Assembly: GCA_944378105.1 (NCBI GenBank)
Contig: CALWGC010000017.1
Location: 92,932-156,931 of the forward strand
Direction: 5' to 3'
Length of the DNA stretch: 64,000 bases
Source of the DNA: an uncultured Clostridia bacterium
Lineage (GTDB): Bacteria > Bacillota > Clostridia > Lachnospirales > Anaerotignaceae
Positions within the stretch are counted from its first letter, which is position 1, and each line of letters opens with the position of its first letter. This document shows positions 27,495 to 35,709 of this stretch, one piece after another. The position numbers and the translations under genes were made by a program. The notes beneath the pieces were generated by a model. The model saw only the letters and a program-made list of their open reading frames with translations, did no database searches and had not been told where the DNA came from.

Positions 27495-28863
27495 GTCGAT
27501 CCTCCCAAATCGTAATACTTCCTATCTCTTTTGTATGTTCGTTTGCCGCATCCCCAAAAAACCGATGGCCAATGACCCACCAAATGCGGCTGCCGTCTGC
27601 CAGCAGCGGAACTTGATTGCGGATGGACTGGGCTATTTTTTCATCAGAAAAATAGTCTTTCAGTTTTTTTTGTCCGCCTTTGGAAAGGGTAACAAAATCA
27701 CCGGGCCGCCGGCAACGGATTGCTAACGTATCCTTTATTTTATCACAATCGATCCATTTCGTATAGCATTCCGATGAAAATACTTGTTTTTTTTCCTTTT
27801 TTTTCGAAGCCAAAACCCAAAGATTTGCCTCCGGCACAAAAAGCGGTGTTTCCCAAAGCAGACAGTAGGCATAAGAAGGCGCTTGTTTTTGCGTTTTCAG
27901 AAACAAAAGCCGGTCATAACTTTTTTGTACCACTACACCATGGGGCAGCACCACCTGCTTTCCGCTTTGTAAATATAATAGCCCTTCCAGTGCTTCATAG
28001 TGGACTTGGGTGACGTTTTGCAAAAGCGCTTGCCCCATCTGCCCTATGGCCAGGGCAAACACCCTGCGCCGCATGATGGGCTCTTCTTTTAAAAAAGGCA
28101 AAATCCATAGCTGTATTTGCCCTTCTTTTTCTTCCAAACAACGCTCTGCCACCTGTTTTGCCACACGATCCAAGTAGGCATTTTCTTCTGCCAAAAAAGC
28201 CGCCGCCTGGGCCAAATGGCTTGCGGCCTTGGGGTGCACCGTTTCCAACAGAGGCAGCACCTGATGGCGCAGTCGGTTTCTCGTGTAGTCTAAAGAAGCG
28301 TTGGTGGAATCTTCGCAAAAGGGTTGCTGCTGCTGGGCCAAAAAGCGCAAAATGTCGCTGCGGCTTGTTTCCAATAGCGGCCGGATGATCTTGCCCCGTA
28401 CCGGCGCCATGGCCGAAAGCCCGGCCAAGCCGCTTCCCCGGCAAAGACGCAGTAAAAGCGTTTCGGCCTGGTCCTCTTTTTGATGGGCCACGGCAATTTT
28501 GGCCTCGCCAAGGCGCTTGCTTTCTTCTTCCAACGCCTGATAACGGGCCATGCGTCCGGCTTCTTCCAAAGAGCATTTCTTCTCTTTGGCAAGCATCGGC
28601 ACATCCACCGTCACCAAACGAAACGGCACCGAAAGCCGCCTGCAAAGCGCTTCCACAAAGGCCGCATCCGCTTTGGCCTCTTCACCCCGAATCCCGTGGT
28701 CCACATGGAGGGCAAAAAGCTGAAACTGGAATACCGATTGCAGCTGCTCCAACGCCAGTAACAGCGCCGTCGAATCTGCGCCGCCGCTTACCCCCAGCAC
28801 CACCCGGTCTTTCGGTTGCAGCATCTCATACCTCTTGATGGTTTTTTTTACCGTCTCCAGCAT
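27487..28863 (-). CDS. tilS: tRNA(Ile)-lysidine synthase
   Basis: The 458-residue enzyme modifies C34 of the AUA-reading tRNA-Ile to lysidine. The ATP-pyrophosphatase loop SGGADS is at 26-31, followed by the N-type ATPase domain and the TilS C-terminal domain. AGGAGA precedes the ATG. It starts the tilS-hpt unit after the spoIIE terminator. Confidence 0.97.
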   Translation of the reverse strand: MLETVKKTIKRYEMLQPKDRVVLGVSGGADSTALLLALEQLQSVFQFQLFALHVDHGIRGEEAKADAAFVEALCRRLSVPFRLVTVDVPMLAKEKKCSLEEAGRMARYQALEEESKRLGEAKIAVAHQKEDQAETLLLRLCRGSGLAGLSAMAPVRGKIIRPLLETSRSDILRFLAQQQQPFCEDSTNASLDYTRNRLRHQVLPLLETVHPKAASHLAQAAAFLAEENAYLDRVAKQVAERCLEEKEGQIQLWILPFLKEEPIMRRRVFALAIGQMGQALLQNVTQVHYEALEGLLYLQSGKQVVLPHGVVVQKSYDRLLFLKTQKQAPSYAYCLLWETPLFVPEANLWVLASKKKEKKQVFSSECYTKWIDCDKIKDTLAIRCRRPGDFVTLSKGGQKKLKDYFSDEKIAQSIRNQVPLLADGSRIWWVIGHRFFGDAANEHTKEIGSITIWEDRHG

Positions 28864-28897
28864 CGGCTTTCTCCTTTCTGCTTCTTTTCCTTTGTTT

Positions 28898-28926
28898 ATG
28901 ATAAATCATTTTCCTACAACCTACAA
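28898..28926 (-). promoter_or_regulatory. Candidate tilS-hpt promoter
   Basis: TTGTAG (28921-28926), a 17-base spacer and TATCAT (28898-28903) on the minus strand, 35 bases before the tilS start. Confidence 0.5.
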
Positions 28927-28969
28927 TCTTTTTTTCAAAAAACAACAAGAAAAACGGCCCTTTTCCAGA

Positions 28970-29008
28970 AAAAAACCTCTGCCTTCCTTCTTGAAAGGAA
29001 CACAGAGG
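28970..29008 (-). terminator. Intrinsic terminator after spoIIE
   Basis: CCTCTG/CAGAGG outer and TTCCTTT/AAGGAA inner pairs, followed by a seven-T run on the minus strand. Confidence 0.9.
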
Positions 29009-29014
29009 CTTTTG

Positions 29015-31378
29015 TCAGATCCTCTCCTGTCTCAACCGGCCTGCAATGGCCGTCATATCGTCTTTGGCCTCTCCGCCGCTTTTTTGCAGCGCCACCTGTA
29101 GCAGTGCATCACAAAGCCAGGAAAGATTGCTGCCTGCCTGTTCCATCAGTCGCTCCACCACCTTGCTTTCTTCTTCTCCCAGTGCATCAGTGACGCCATC
29201 GGAAAGCAGCAGCACCACATCGCCGCCATGAAGCTGGGTCGTTGTGCTTTCTCCCTGCCACCGGCCCACCACCCCCATGGGTAGCGACGTGGAGCGAATG
29301 GTGCGCACCCGTCCGTTTTGACGCAGGAACACCGTGGCCCCACCGTTTTTCATCACCTCTGCCTGGCCGTTACGCAAATCCACTGTGCAAACGTCCAAGG
29401 TGGAAAACAATTCCTTTCTGCGGCTTGCCAAGGCGCCGTTGATGGTTTCTGCCGCCAAGGCCATGGGAAAGCCGGCCTGCAAAAAGGCCTTCATCACATC
29501 CAGCGCCTGTTTGCTTTCTTCCGCCGCCGCTTCTCCACTGCCCATGCCGTCGGAGAGGGCCAAAACACCTTGCCGCCCTTCCATCACCCAGGCCTGGGCC
29601 GTGTCTCCGCTGACGGTGCTGCCTGCCTTGGTCAGGCGGGAGAGGGCCGTCTGGAAGGTATAGCCGGCCTCCTCTTGCAACATCAATAGACAAGTGCCGT
29701 CTTTTTGAATGGGGCAAGTATTGCCCTGTCGCACAAAGGACTTTCCCGTCACCTCGGCCACCGTTGGCGCAATGAGGGCCATACAGCGGTGCTTGCCCAT
29801 ACAGCGGGGATGACGCACCAGCACCCAAAGCCCCTGCTCGCCCTGGCCCATCAGTACCTCCTGCACCAAAAGCCCCTGTTTTTCCAGCCTTTTTTTCACT
29901 TCTTTTGCCGTACTTTCAAAAAACACAGGCGTCGGCAACACTTCTTTTCCCACAGAAGCAATGGTCTGGGCCACCGTCTCCAGCTGCCGCCGCAACAAAG
30001 ACCGGTTTTCTGCCAACCGGTTTTGCCAGTACCATTTTTCTTGAAAAAACCGGGTCTGTTCTTCCACCTGCAGCCGCAGCGGTTCCAAACGCACGCAATG
30101 GCGTTTTAAAAAGGGCGACAACTGCTGTGGATCGGTTTTCCCCATCTCTTCCACCTGGCCGCAGAGACGATGGATGGCCGAAAAGACTTCAAAGCTATTT
30201 TTCTTCCAACAAAACTCGCTTTGCCCACACCCTTGGCACACCCGGGCGGCCACGGCATCCACAATTTCCCCCGCCGAATGGGGGTTCACCGTCTGCACCG
30301 GTTCCTCCTGGAAAATGGAGGCCAAAGAGGAAAAGGCGCTGGCCAAGGCAGCAAAGCGCTCGCCCGCCGCATCTTTTAATTGTAAGTAATAATCCATGCC
30401 ATCTTTTTGCGCCGTTTCCTGCGGTTGTGTCTGCACCAGTGCAAAGACTTTTTGGGGCAACAGCAAAAACAATACCATCCCCATCCCCACGGCCCATAGC
30501 CCGCCGCTTTTGGGCCAAGCCGATAAATAAAAGGCCGCAATGGTGGCTCCAATGCCAAAGGAAAGCACCGTCAAGCGTTTGGAGCTATGAAACAAGAACG
30601 TGGAAAGGGCCCCCAGCACAAACAGCAAAAATAGTGGCGTTTCGCCTTCGCCCATGGCCAAAAACGAAAGCCCGGCCACCGCCGCCACGGCCACCCCGGC
30701 ACTTCCGCCGCGATAGGATACGGCCAAAATGGCCGTCACCGCCAGCGTCAGCGCAATGGTTTCGCCCCAAGGGCCGCTGGCCATCACGCCGCCCAAAAGC
30801 ACAAGCAAACTGGTCCCGGCCGCCACCAAATCGTCCCCGGTGACGCTTTTTTCCAAAAAGCCACCTCGCCAAACCTGCTGTCCCTTGCAAAACAGCCATC
30901 CAAACAAAAGCGCCAGCGCTCCTTCGGCCACACCGCGTACCATCAAAAAGAGGCTCCCGCCTTCCATCCAAGCATAAATCACTCCTCCCAGCACCAAGGC
31001 GCCGCCTCCCACGGCCCCGCGATACCAAAAGCTGATGGTGCGCTTTTTCACCAGGAAAAAATCCCAAACGCCCAACGCCGAAAGGGCCATCAAATACATG
31101 GGCGCCCCGGTCGTCATGCCGCTTTGGGTATAGCCCAAAAACACCGAGGCCACCGCCAGATAAAAAGCTGTGCCTTGTCCCAAAAATGCGGCACACCAGG
31201 CCGTGCCCATGGGATTAAATTGGCCAAACAATAAAAGCCTGCCAAAAAAGAAACCGCAACAGCCCAATACCAATAATGGCATGTCCTTTGGCAACGGCAA
31301 AGAGAGTGGTTTTTGTTTTTTTCGTCCTTTTTTTTGTGGAAAAATCACCTTTCCAAAGGCTGGTTCTATTCTACTCAA
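29015..31378 (-). CDS. spoIIE: Stage II sporulation protein E (TTG start)
   Basis: The 787-residue protein has an N-terminal half with about ten membrane segments (about residues 32-315), a linker with FtsZ-interaction-type coils, and a C-terminal PP2C phosphatase domain (roughly 560-787) with ALSDGMGSGEAAAEES and LLSDGVTDALG, which hold metal-binding Asp residues. SpoIIE sits at the polar septum and dephosphorylates SpoIIAA to release sigma-F in the forespore, so it is strong evidence for endospore formation. The TTG at 31378 is eight bases from AGGAGG. The promoter arrangement resembles Spo0A-activated genes. Confidence 0.95.
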   Translation of the reverse strand: MSRIEPAFGKVIFPQKKGRKKQKPLSLPLPKDMPLLVLGCCGFFFGRLLLFGQFNPMGTAWCAAFLGQGTAFYLAVASVFLGYTQSGMTTGAPMYLMALSALGVWDFFLVKKRTISFWYRGAVGGGALVLGGVIYAWMEGGSLFLMVRGVAEGALALLFGWLFCKGQQVWRGGFLEKSVTGDDLVAAGTSLLVLLGGVMASGPWGETIALTLAVTAILAVSYRGGSAGVAVAAVAGLSFLAMGEGETPLFLLFVLGALSTFLFHSSKRLTVLSFGIGATIAAFYLSAWPKSGGLWAVGMGMVLFLLLPQKVFALVQTQPQETAQKDGMDYYLQLKDAAGERFAALASAFSSLASIFQEEPVQTVNPHSAGEIVDAVAARVCQGCGQSEFCWKKNSFEVFSAIHRLCGQVEEMGKTDPQQLSPFLKRHCVRLEPLRLQVEEQTRFFQEKWYWQNRLAENRSLLRRQLETVAQTIASVGKEVLPTPVFFESTAKEVKKRLEKQGLLVQEVLMGQGEQGLWVLVRHPRCMGKHRCMALIAPTVAEVTGKSFVRQGNTCPIQKDGTCLLMLQEEAGYTFQTALSRLTKAGSTVSGDTAQAWVMEGRQGVLALSDGMGSGEAAAEESKQALDVMKAFLQAGFPMALAAETINGALASRRKELFSTLDVCTVDLRNGQAEVMKNGGATVFLRQNGRVRTIRSTSLPMGVVGRWQGESTTTQLHGGDVVLLLSDGVTDALGEEESKVVERLMEQAGSNLSWLCDALLQVALQKSGGEAKDDMTAIAGRLRQERI

Positions 31379-31398
31379 AAAAATCGCCTCCTGTTGCC

Positions 31399-31432
31399 AG
31401 TATACCTTTTTTCAGTGGCATTTTTTTGTCAA
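31399..31432 (-). promoter_or_regulatory. Candidate spoIIE promoter with 22-bp spacer
   Basis: TTGACA (31427-31432) and TATACT (31399-31404) on the minus strand are 22 bases apart, unlike the other promoters here. In B. subtilis, Spo0A-activated sigma-A promoters such as spoIIG and spoIIE have similarly long spacers. TGTCAAA at the -35 is one mismatch from a TGTCGAA 0A box. Confidence 0.55.
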
Positions 31433-31622
31433 AATACGCAGTTGCACCCAAAAAAAAGCGGCCTTTTTTCAACAAAATGAACCGTCTCTTTTGCCTTCTT
31501 TTCCCTTTTTTCCCAACAAAAAAAGACAGGGCCCGTTTGGTATGGCTTTCAAGAAAGAATCAAAATAGAACAACCCTATTTTTTCTTGAACAACCGCTTG
31601 ATGGCCTCTGTCTTTTTTTCGC

Positions 31623-31808
31623 TCAATCCAGGGAATAGACTTCTTCTTCCATGGTCCATTGCCAGTTTTTGCTGGACACTTCCCGTTTTTGTTTGCGTCC
31701 TTCCTTTTTGTGTGTCGGCTCTTCCATCCGCCGCCGCGTCATTTCTGCTTCCTTCTCCAACCGTCTCATGCGGTCATACCGTTCGGAGTCCGACATTTTC
31801 TTCGACAT
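31623..31808 (-). CDS. Small charged hypothetical protein (61 aa)
   Basis: The ATG at 31808 follows AAGGAGAG at proper spacing and encodes 61 residues rich in Arg, Lys and Glu (DRMRRLEKEAEMTRRRMEEP near residues 12-31), likely an amphipathic helix or coiled coil, ending in an acidic tail. No family is recognised. A TTGACA-17-AATAAT promoter (31863-31891) reads into it. It lies between spoIIE and the divergent YheO-like regulator gene, sharing a palindrome with the latter's control region. Confidence 0.6.
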   Translation of the reverse strand: MSKKMSDSERYDRMRRLEKEAEMTRRRMEEPTHKKEGRKQKREVSSKNWQWTMEEEVYSLD

Positions 31809-31862
31809 AAAAACTCTCTCCTTGAAAATAATGTTGAATAAAAAATAGAAAACTTTACTGTT

Positions 31863-31891
31863 ATTATTGTTCAAAATTTCATTCTTGTCAA
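31863..31891 (-). promoter_or_regulatory. Promoter of the 61-aa protein gene
   Basis: TTGACA (31886-31891), a 17-base spacer and AATAAT (31863-31868) on the minus strand. Confidence 0.6.
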
Positions 31892-31895
31892 GAAT
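31881..31895. promoter_or_regulatory. Palindrome ATTCTTG-T-CAAGAAT, possible operator
   Basis: A perfect 7-1-7 palindrome covers the -35 box of the small-gene promoter and lies 16 bases upstream of the -35 box of the divergent regulator gene. Its position suggests a regulator site for one or both genes. Confidence 0.45.
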
Positions 31896-31910
31896 AAATG
31901 AAAAAATCTA

Positions 31911-31938
31911 TTGCGAAATGCTGAAAATAGTATATACT
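31911..31938 (+). promoter_or_regulatory. Promoter of the YheO-like regulator gene
   Basis: TTGCGA (31911-31916), a 16-base spacer and TATACT (31933-31938) on the plus strand, about 60 bases before the start codon. Confidence 0.6.
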
Positions 31939-31996
31939 AATGGTAGAATGAAAAAAAAATCATCGACACAACAATTTTATTGAAGGAGGTCCCGAT

Positions 31997-32698
31997 ATGA
32001 AACAAAAACCGATCACCCTCTCCCGTGGGGACTTGGCGATTTTGGAATCCTACAAGGTCTTGGCCGAGGGGTTGGCCAACTATTTGGGCGAAGGGTATGA
32101 AATTGTGGTACATAGTTTAGGCAACTTGGAACATTCTGTCATCAAAATCATCAACGGCCACTATACCGGGCGCAAAGAAGGTTCCCCCATCACCGATCTT
32201 GGATTAACCATGGCAAAAAATATCAACGAAAGCGGCCAAAAGAAATACATGGCCTATTTTAATAAAACATCCAAAGGCGAGCCTCTGAAATCCACTTCCA
32301 TCGCCATCATGGGCGAAAAAGGCGTTGTCATCGGTCTTTTGTGCATCAATTTCTACATGGGGACTCCTCTTTCCGATATCCTTTCTTCTCTGGCCCCAGA
32401 CAACAGCAATTATCATACACCGGCCTTTGCCGAAAGCTTTGTGGAAGACGTGGATGAATTGCTGAAAGTCAGCCTCAAAGAAGCATCCGACCGGGTTTAT
32501 AACGACCGCAGCATTGCAACCTCCAACAAAAACAAAGAAGTCATTGCCATCTTGAACGAAAAGGGCATTTTCAATTTCAAAGATGCCGTGGTCAAAATTG
32601 CCGATATGATGGGTATTTCCAAAAATACCGTTTATATGCACATCCGCAATATCTCCAAAAACAATGCGGAAAATACCAAAAACAAAGAAAAAGAATAA
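31997..32698 (+). CDS. YheO-like PAS/HTH transcriptional regulator
   Basis: The 233-residue protein combines an N-terminal YheO-like PAS domain (about 15-130; EIVVHSLGNLEHSVIKIING is typical) with a C-terminal helix-turn-helix (about 178-222; VVKIADMMGISKNTVYMHIR). Family members respond to small amino-acid-related ligands and often sit beside RidA; a ridA gene lies convergently downstream. AAGGAGG precedes the ATG. Its targets may include ridA, the small gene 31623-31808, and itself. Confidence 0.85.
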   Translation: MKQKPITLSRGDLAILESYKVLAEGLANYLGEGYEIVVHSLGNLEHSVIKIINGHYTGRKEGSPITDLGLTMAKNINESGQKKYMAYFNKTSKGEPLKSTSIAIMGEKGVVIGLLCINFYMGTPLSDILSSLAPDNSNYHTPAFAESFVEDVDELLKVSLKEASDRVYNDRSIATSNKNKEVIAILNEKGIFNFKDAVVKIADMMGISKNTVYMHIRNISKNNAENTKNKEKE

Positions 32699-32760
32699 GC
32701 ATAAAAAAAGGCCTGCCAAAAGCAGTTTTCCAAGAAGAAAACAACCTCAACAAAAAGAAA

Positions 32761-32806
32761 ATGGCTGCAATCCTTACATACAAACGATTGCAGCCATCTT
32801 TGTTTT
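32761..32806 (+). terminator. Intrinsic terminator after the YheO-like gene
   Basis: ATGGCTGCAATC and GATTGCAGCCAT pair perfectly (12 bp), followed by a T-rich tail on the plus strand. Confidence 0.85.
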
Positions 32807-32854
32807 CTTAGGAAGCTGCGCCAAACATACGGCAAGCACTTTTTTTGCACAAAC

Positions 32855-32891
32855 AAAAAAGCACAGACTGCATTTGCAATCCGTGCTTTTT
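32855..32891 (-). terminator. Terminator after ridA
   Basis: AAAAAGCAC and GTGCTTTTT pair with an inner TGCA/TGCA stem; T-rich on both strands, placed 38 bases past the ridA stop. Confidence 0.75.
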
Positions 32892-32928
32892 GTTTGTGTA
32901 ATCAGCTTGGAATCATTCCAAACGCTTC

Positions 32929-33306
32929 TTATTTCATCACTGCAATGATTTCAACTTCGCAAAGCAGTTTCTTTGGCAGTTCTTTTACAGCAACGCAAGA
33001 ACGAGCTGGTTTACCGGTGAAGTATTTGCCATAAACTTCGTTGAAAGCAGCAAAGTCGTTCATATCAGCCAAGAAGCAGGTGGTTTTGATAACATCTTCA
33101 TAGCCCAGGCCGTTTGCTTCCAAAATAGCGCCGATGCTTTTCATAACTCTTTCAGCCTGTTCGGTGATGTTGGTACCAACAATTTCACCGGTGCCTGGCA
33201 TCAGAGGAACCTGGCCAGAAGCGAACAGGAAGCCGTTGGCAGAAATAGCCTGAGAATATGGACCGATAGCAGCAGGTGCTTTGTCTGTACTAGTTACTTT
33301 CATCAT
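32929..33306 (-). CDS. ridA: RidA family enamine/imine deaminase
   Basis: The 125-residue protein is a standard RidA (YjgF/YER057c/UK114): GPYSQAI near 18-24, GQVPL, and the catalytic-site Arg in ARSCVAV. It hydrolyses reactive 2-aminoacrylate-type enamines released by PLP enzymes. The ATG at 33306 is preferred over 33315, which directly abuts AAGGAGG; an ATG at 33303 is equally possible. The gene is monocistronic with its own promoter and terminator. Confidence 0.96.
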   Translation of the reverse strand: MMKVTSTDKAPAAIGPYSQAISANGFLFASGQVPLMPGTGEIVGTNITEQAERVMKSIGAILEANGLGYEDVIKTTCFLADMNDFAAFNEVYGKYFTGKPARSCVAVKELPKKLLCEVEIIAVMK

Positions 33307-33366
33307 TGGAAACATCCTCCTTTTAAAAATACATAAAACTGATGGAACATTTTTTCCATTAAGGAC

Positions 33367-33396
33367 ATTATATACCTCTTACAATATTTCAGTCAA
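33367..33396 (-). promoter_or_regulatory. ridA promoter
   Basis: TTGACT (33391-33396), an 18-base spacer and TATAAT (33367-33372) on the minus strand. Confidence 0.75.
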
Positions 33397-33738
33397 TAGC
33401 ATATTTTTTATTTGTCAGGTTTTTTTCCGGTTTTTTTCGATTGTTCCAAATATCAGAACTGTCTTGTGTTCTTTTTGGTTTAGTGGCCTTACCAGTAGTC
33501 CGCTTTTTCTTCTCCTTTGTGTGCTCTGCCGAAAAAAGGAACCATTGTCTCCCTTTTCGCCATCAATTTTTTTTCGTCCAGCCGGTTTTTTCCCGGAAAA
33601 AGCCCCGTTTTTTTTGTGAAAAAATGCAAAGGGTCGCAAGAAAATACAACTGTGTGCAAGTGGTGTATGTCGTGCCCAAATTTCCAAAAAACGGTATTTT
33701 TTGTTCTGATATACAAATCAAAATTTTGATTACAACAA

Positions 33739-33775
33739 AAAAACCGTCCTCTTTGGCCAAGAGGACGGTTTTTGT
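33739..33775 (-). terminator. Intrinsic terminator after etfA
   Basis: AAACCGTCCTCTT and AAGAGGACGGTTT pair, followed by eight T on the minus strand, closing the acd-etfB-etfA operon. Confidence 0.93.
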
Positions 33776-33821
33776 TCCAACACAGACAGCCAGAAATATC
33801 TGTGTCAAAAAAGCCAGAAGA

Positions 33822-34838
33822 TTAGTTCGATTCTTTTTCAGCGTTGTATTTTTTCAATGCTTCGGTCAATTTTGGAATGATCACTTTGCAGTCGCCAACA
33901 ATACCCAAGTCGGATACACCGAAGATAGCAGCGGTGTCGTTTTTGTTGATGGCGATCACCAGTTCAGAGCTTTCCATACCAGCCACGTGCTGGATCGCAC
34001 CGGAGATACCGCAAGCGATGTACAGGTCAGGACGAACGGTTTTACCAGTCTGACCAACCTGTCTGGAGGATTCGATCCAGCCAGCATCAACGCAAGCTCT
34101 GGAGGAAGAGATTTCGCCGCCCAATTCTGCTGCGCATTCTCTCAGCATATCGAAGCCTTCTGGGCCGCCGATACCACGACCGCCGGAAACCAATACTTTT
34201 GCTTCGGTAATATCAACGATTTTCTTGGTAGCTTTTACTTCTTCCAAGATTTCTACGTTCTTGTCAGCATCGGTAAATTCTACTTTGATGGCTTTTACTT
34301 CGCCCGTTTTGCTGTCATCTTTTTTCAATGCAGCCATAACGCCTGGACGAACGGTAGCCATCTGAGGACGATGATGTTTGCAAAGGATGGTAGCCATGAT
34401 GTTACCGCCGAAAGCAGGACGGGTCATAGCCAACAGTTTGCCTACTTCTTCATCTTCGATGATGGAAAGACCAGTACAGTCAGCGGTCAAACCAGTGTGC
34501 ACACGGCCAGCCACACGTGGAGCCAGGTCACGGCCGATGGAAGTTGCACCAAACAGAACCACGTTAGGATCGCATTCTTTGATCACTGCGGTCAAAGCTT
34601 TTGCGTATGGTTCGGTCATGTAGATAGCCAATGCAGGATCATCTACAACAACAACTTCATCTGCACCATATTTGTACAGGTTTTTTGCTTCTTCGGTGAT
34701 GCCGCTGCCCAATACAACGCCAACCACTTTTTCGCCCAAATCAGCAGCCAGTTTGGTTGCTTCGCCAATCAGCTCTTTGCCTACTTTGGCCAGTTTGCCG
34801 TCTCTTTGTTCTGCAATTACATAAATATCTTTACTCAT
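33822..34838 (-). CDS. etfA: Electron transfer flavoprotein subunit alpha
   Basis: The 338-residue alpha subunit shows the C-terminal FAD-binding signature (CGISGAIQHVAGMESS and VAINKNDTAAIF-like sequence, about residues 276-305). With EtfB it carries electrons to or from the acyl-CoA dehydrogenase encoded upstream. The ATG at 34838 follows AAGGAGGAG. Whether this Etf performs flavin-based electron bifurcation cannot be told by eye. Confidence 0.96.
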   Translation of the reverse strand: MSKDIYVIAEQRDGKLAKVGKELIGEATKLAADLGEKVVGVVLGSGITEEAKNLYKYGADEVVVVDDPALAIYMTEPYAKALTAVIKECDPNVVLFGATSIGRDLAPRVAGRVHTGLTADCTGLSIIEDEEVGKLLAMTRPAFGGNIMATILCKHHRPQMATVRPGVMAALKKDDSKTGEVKAIKVEFTDADKNVEILEEVKATKKIVDITEAKVLVSGGRGIGGPEGFDMLRECAAELGGEISSSRACVDAGWIESSRQVGQTGKTVRPDLYIACGISGAIQHVAGMESSELVIAINKNDTAAIFGVSDLGIVGDCKVIIPKLTEALKKYNAEKESN

Positions 34839-34866
34839 GGTAGGTTGCTCCTCCTTCTTCAATCCA

Positions 34867-35652
34867 TTAGATGATGTGCTTTTCAACCAGTTTGTCCATA
34901 ATCGCCTGAACAGCTTCATCAGCAGTTACGTTAAGCACAGTACCAGCGCCTTTTGCCTGTTTGGTGAAGGATTTATATACGTTGGTAGGAGAGCCTTTCA
35001 AGCCGATGTTGGCAGGATCGAAGTTATTTTTCAAATCTTCAAAGCCCAGCACTTTTACTTCTTTTTCGTAAGCATCTACGATACCGGAAACGGTCATGTA
35101 TCTTGGTTTTGCCAGTTCGCTCAAAGCAGTGATCAAGCAAGGAGTCTGCACTTTGATCATGTGATATCTGTCTTCGAACTGTCTCTTTACGATCAGGGCT
35201 TTGCCGTCTACTTTGATGTCTTCGGCATAGCTTACCTGAGGAATGTGCAGCTGTTCTGCAATCTGAGGACCTACCTGAGCGGTGTCACCGTCGATGGCCT
35301 GACGGCCAGTGATGATCACATCGAAGTCCAAAGTTTTCAGGCCTGCAGCGATGATGGTAGCGGTTGCAAACGTATCGGAACCACCAAATGCACGGTCACT
35401 GAGCAAAATAGCATCGTCGCAACCCATAGCCAGTGCTTCTCTCAAAGCAACGTCAGCCTGTGGAGGACCCATGCAAACTACGGTTACGGTGCCGCCGGTC
35501 TGTTCTTTCAACTGCAATGCAGCTTCGATACCAGCTTTGTCGTCTGGGTTGATGATGCTTGGTACACCATCACGGATCAGGGTATTCGTCTTAGGATCAA
35601 GTTTAACTTCTGTTGTGTCTGGAACTTGTTTAATGCATACAACGATTTTCAT
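34867..35652 (-). CDS. etfB: Electron transfer flavoprotein subunit beta
   Basis: The 261-residue beta subunit starts with the family-typical MKIVVCIKQVPDTTEV and contains GRQAIDGDTAQVGPQIAE (about 138-155), the Etf beta signature around the nucleotide site. It lies between acd and etfA, the normal order of clostridial bcd-etfBA type operons, with AAGGAG before the ATG. Confidence 0.97.
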   Translation of the reverse strand: MKIVVCIKQVPDTTEVKLDPKTNTLIRDGVPSIINPDDKAGIEAALQLKEQTGGTVTVVCMGPPQADVALREALAMGCDDAILLSDRAFGGSDTFATATIIAAGLKTLDFDVIITGRQAIDGDTAQVGPQIAEQLHIPQVSYAEDIKVDGKALIVKRQFEDRYHMIKVQTPCLITALSELAKPRYMTVSGIVDAYEKEVKVLGFEDLKNNFDPANIGLKGSPTNVYKSFTKQAKGAGTVLNVTADEAVQAIMDKLVEKHII

Positions 35653-35709
35653 GTTCGTTCTCCTTCCGAAATTTCATTATTTTCTGGTTTCTAACTGTTT
35701 GCGCAAGGA

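Larger units (their letters stand above)
33316..33821. other. Intergenic region between ridA and etfA
   Basis: About 500 bases, rich in T on the plus strand, with no frame that has a plausible site or protein-like composition. It holds the ridA promoter near the left end, a near-palindrome AATCAAAAATTTTGATT at 33716-33732 and the etfA terminator at 33739-33775. I see nothing else in 33400-33710. Confidence 0.5.

Noticed and set aside
33441..34874. 477-codon plus-strand frame across etfA
   Set aside because: Antisense shadow of etfA with unlikely composition; it also crosses the etfA terminator.
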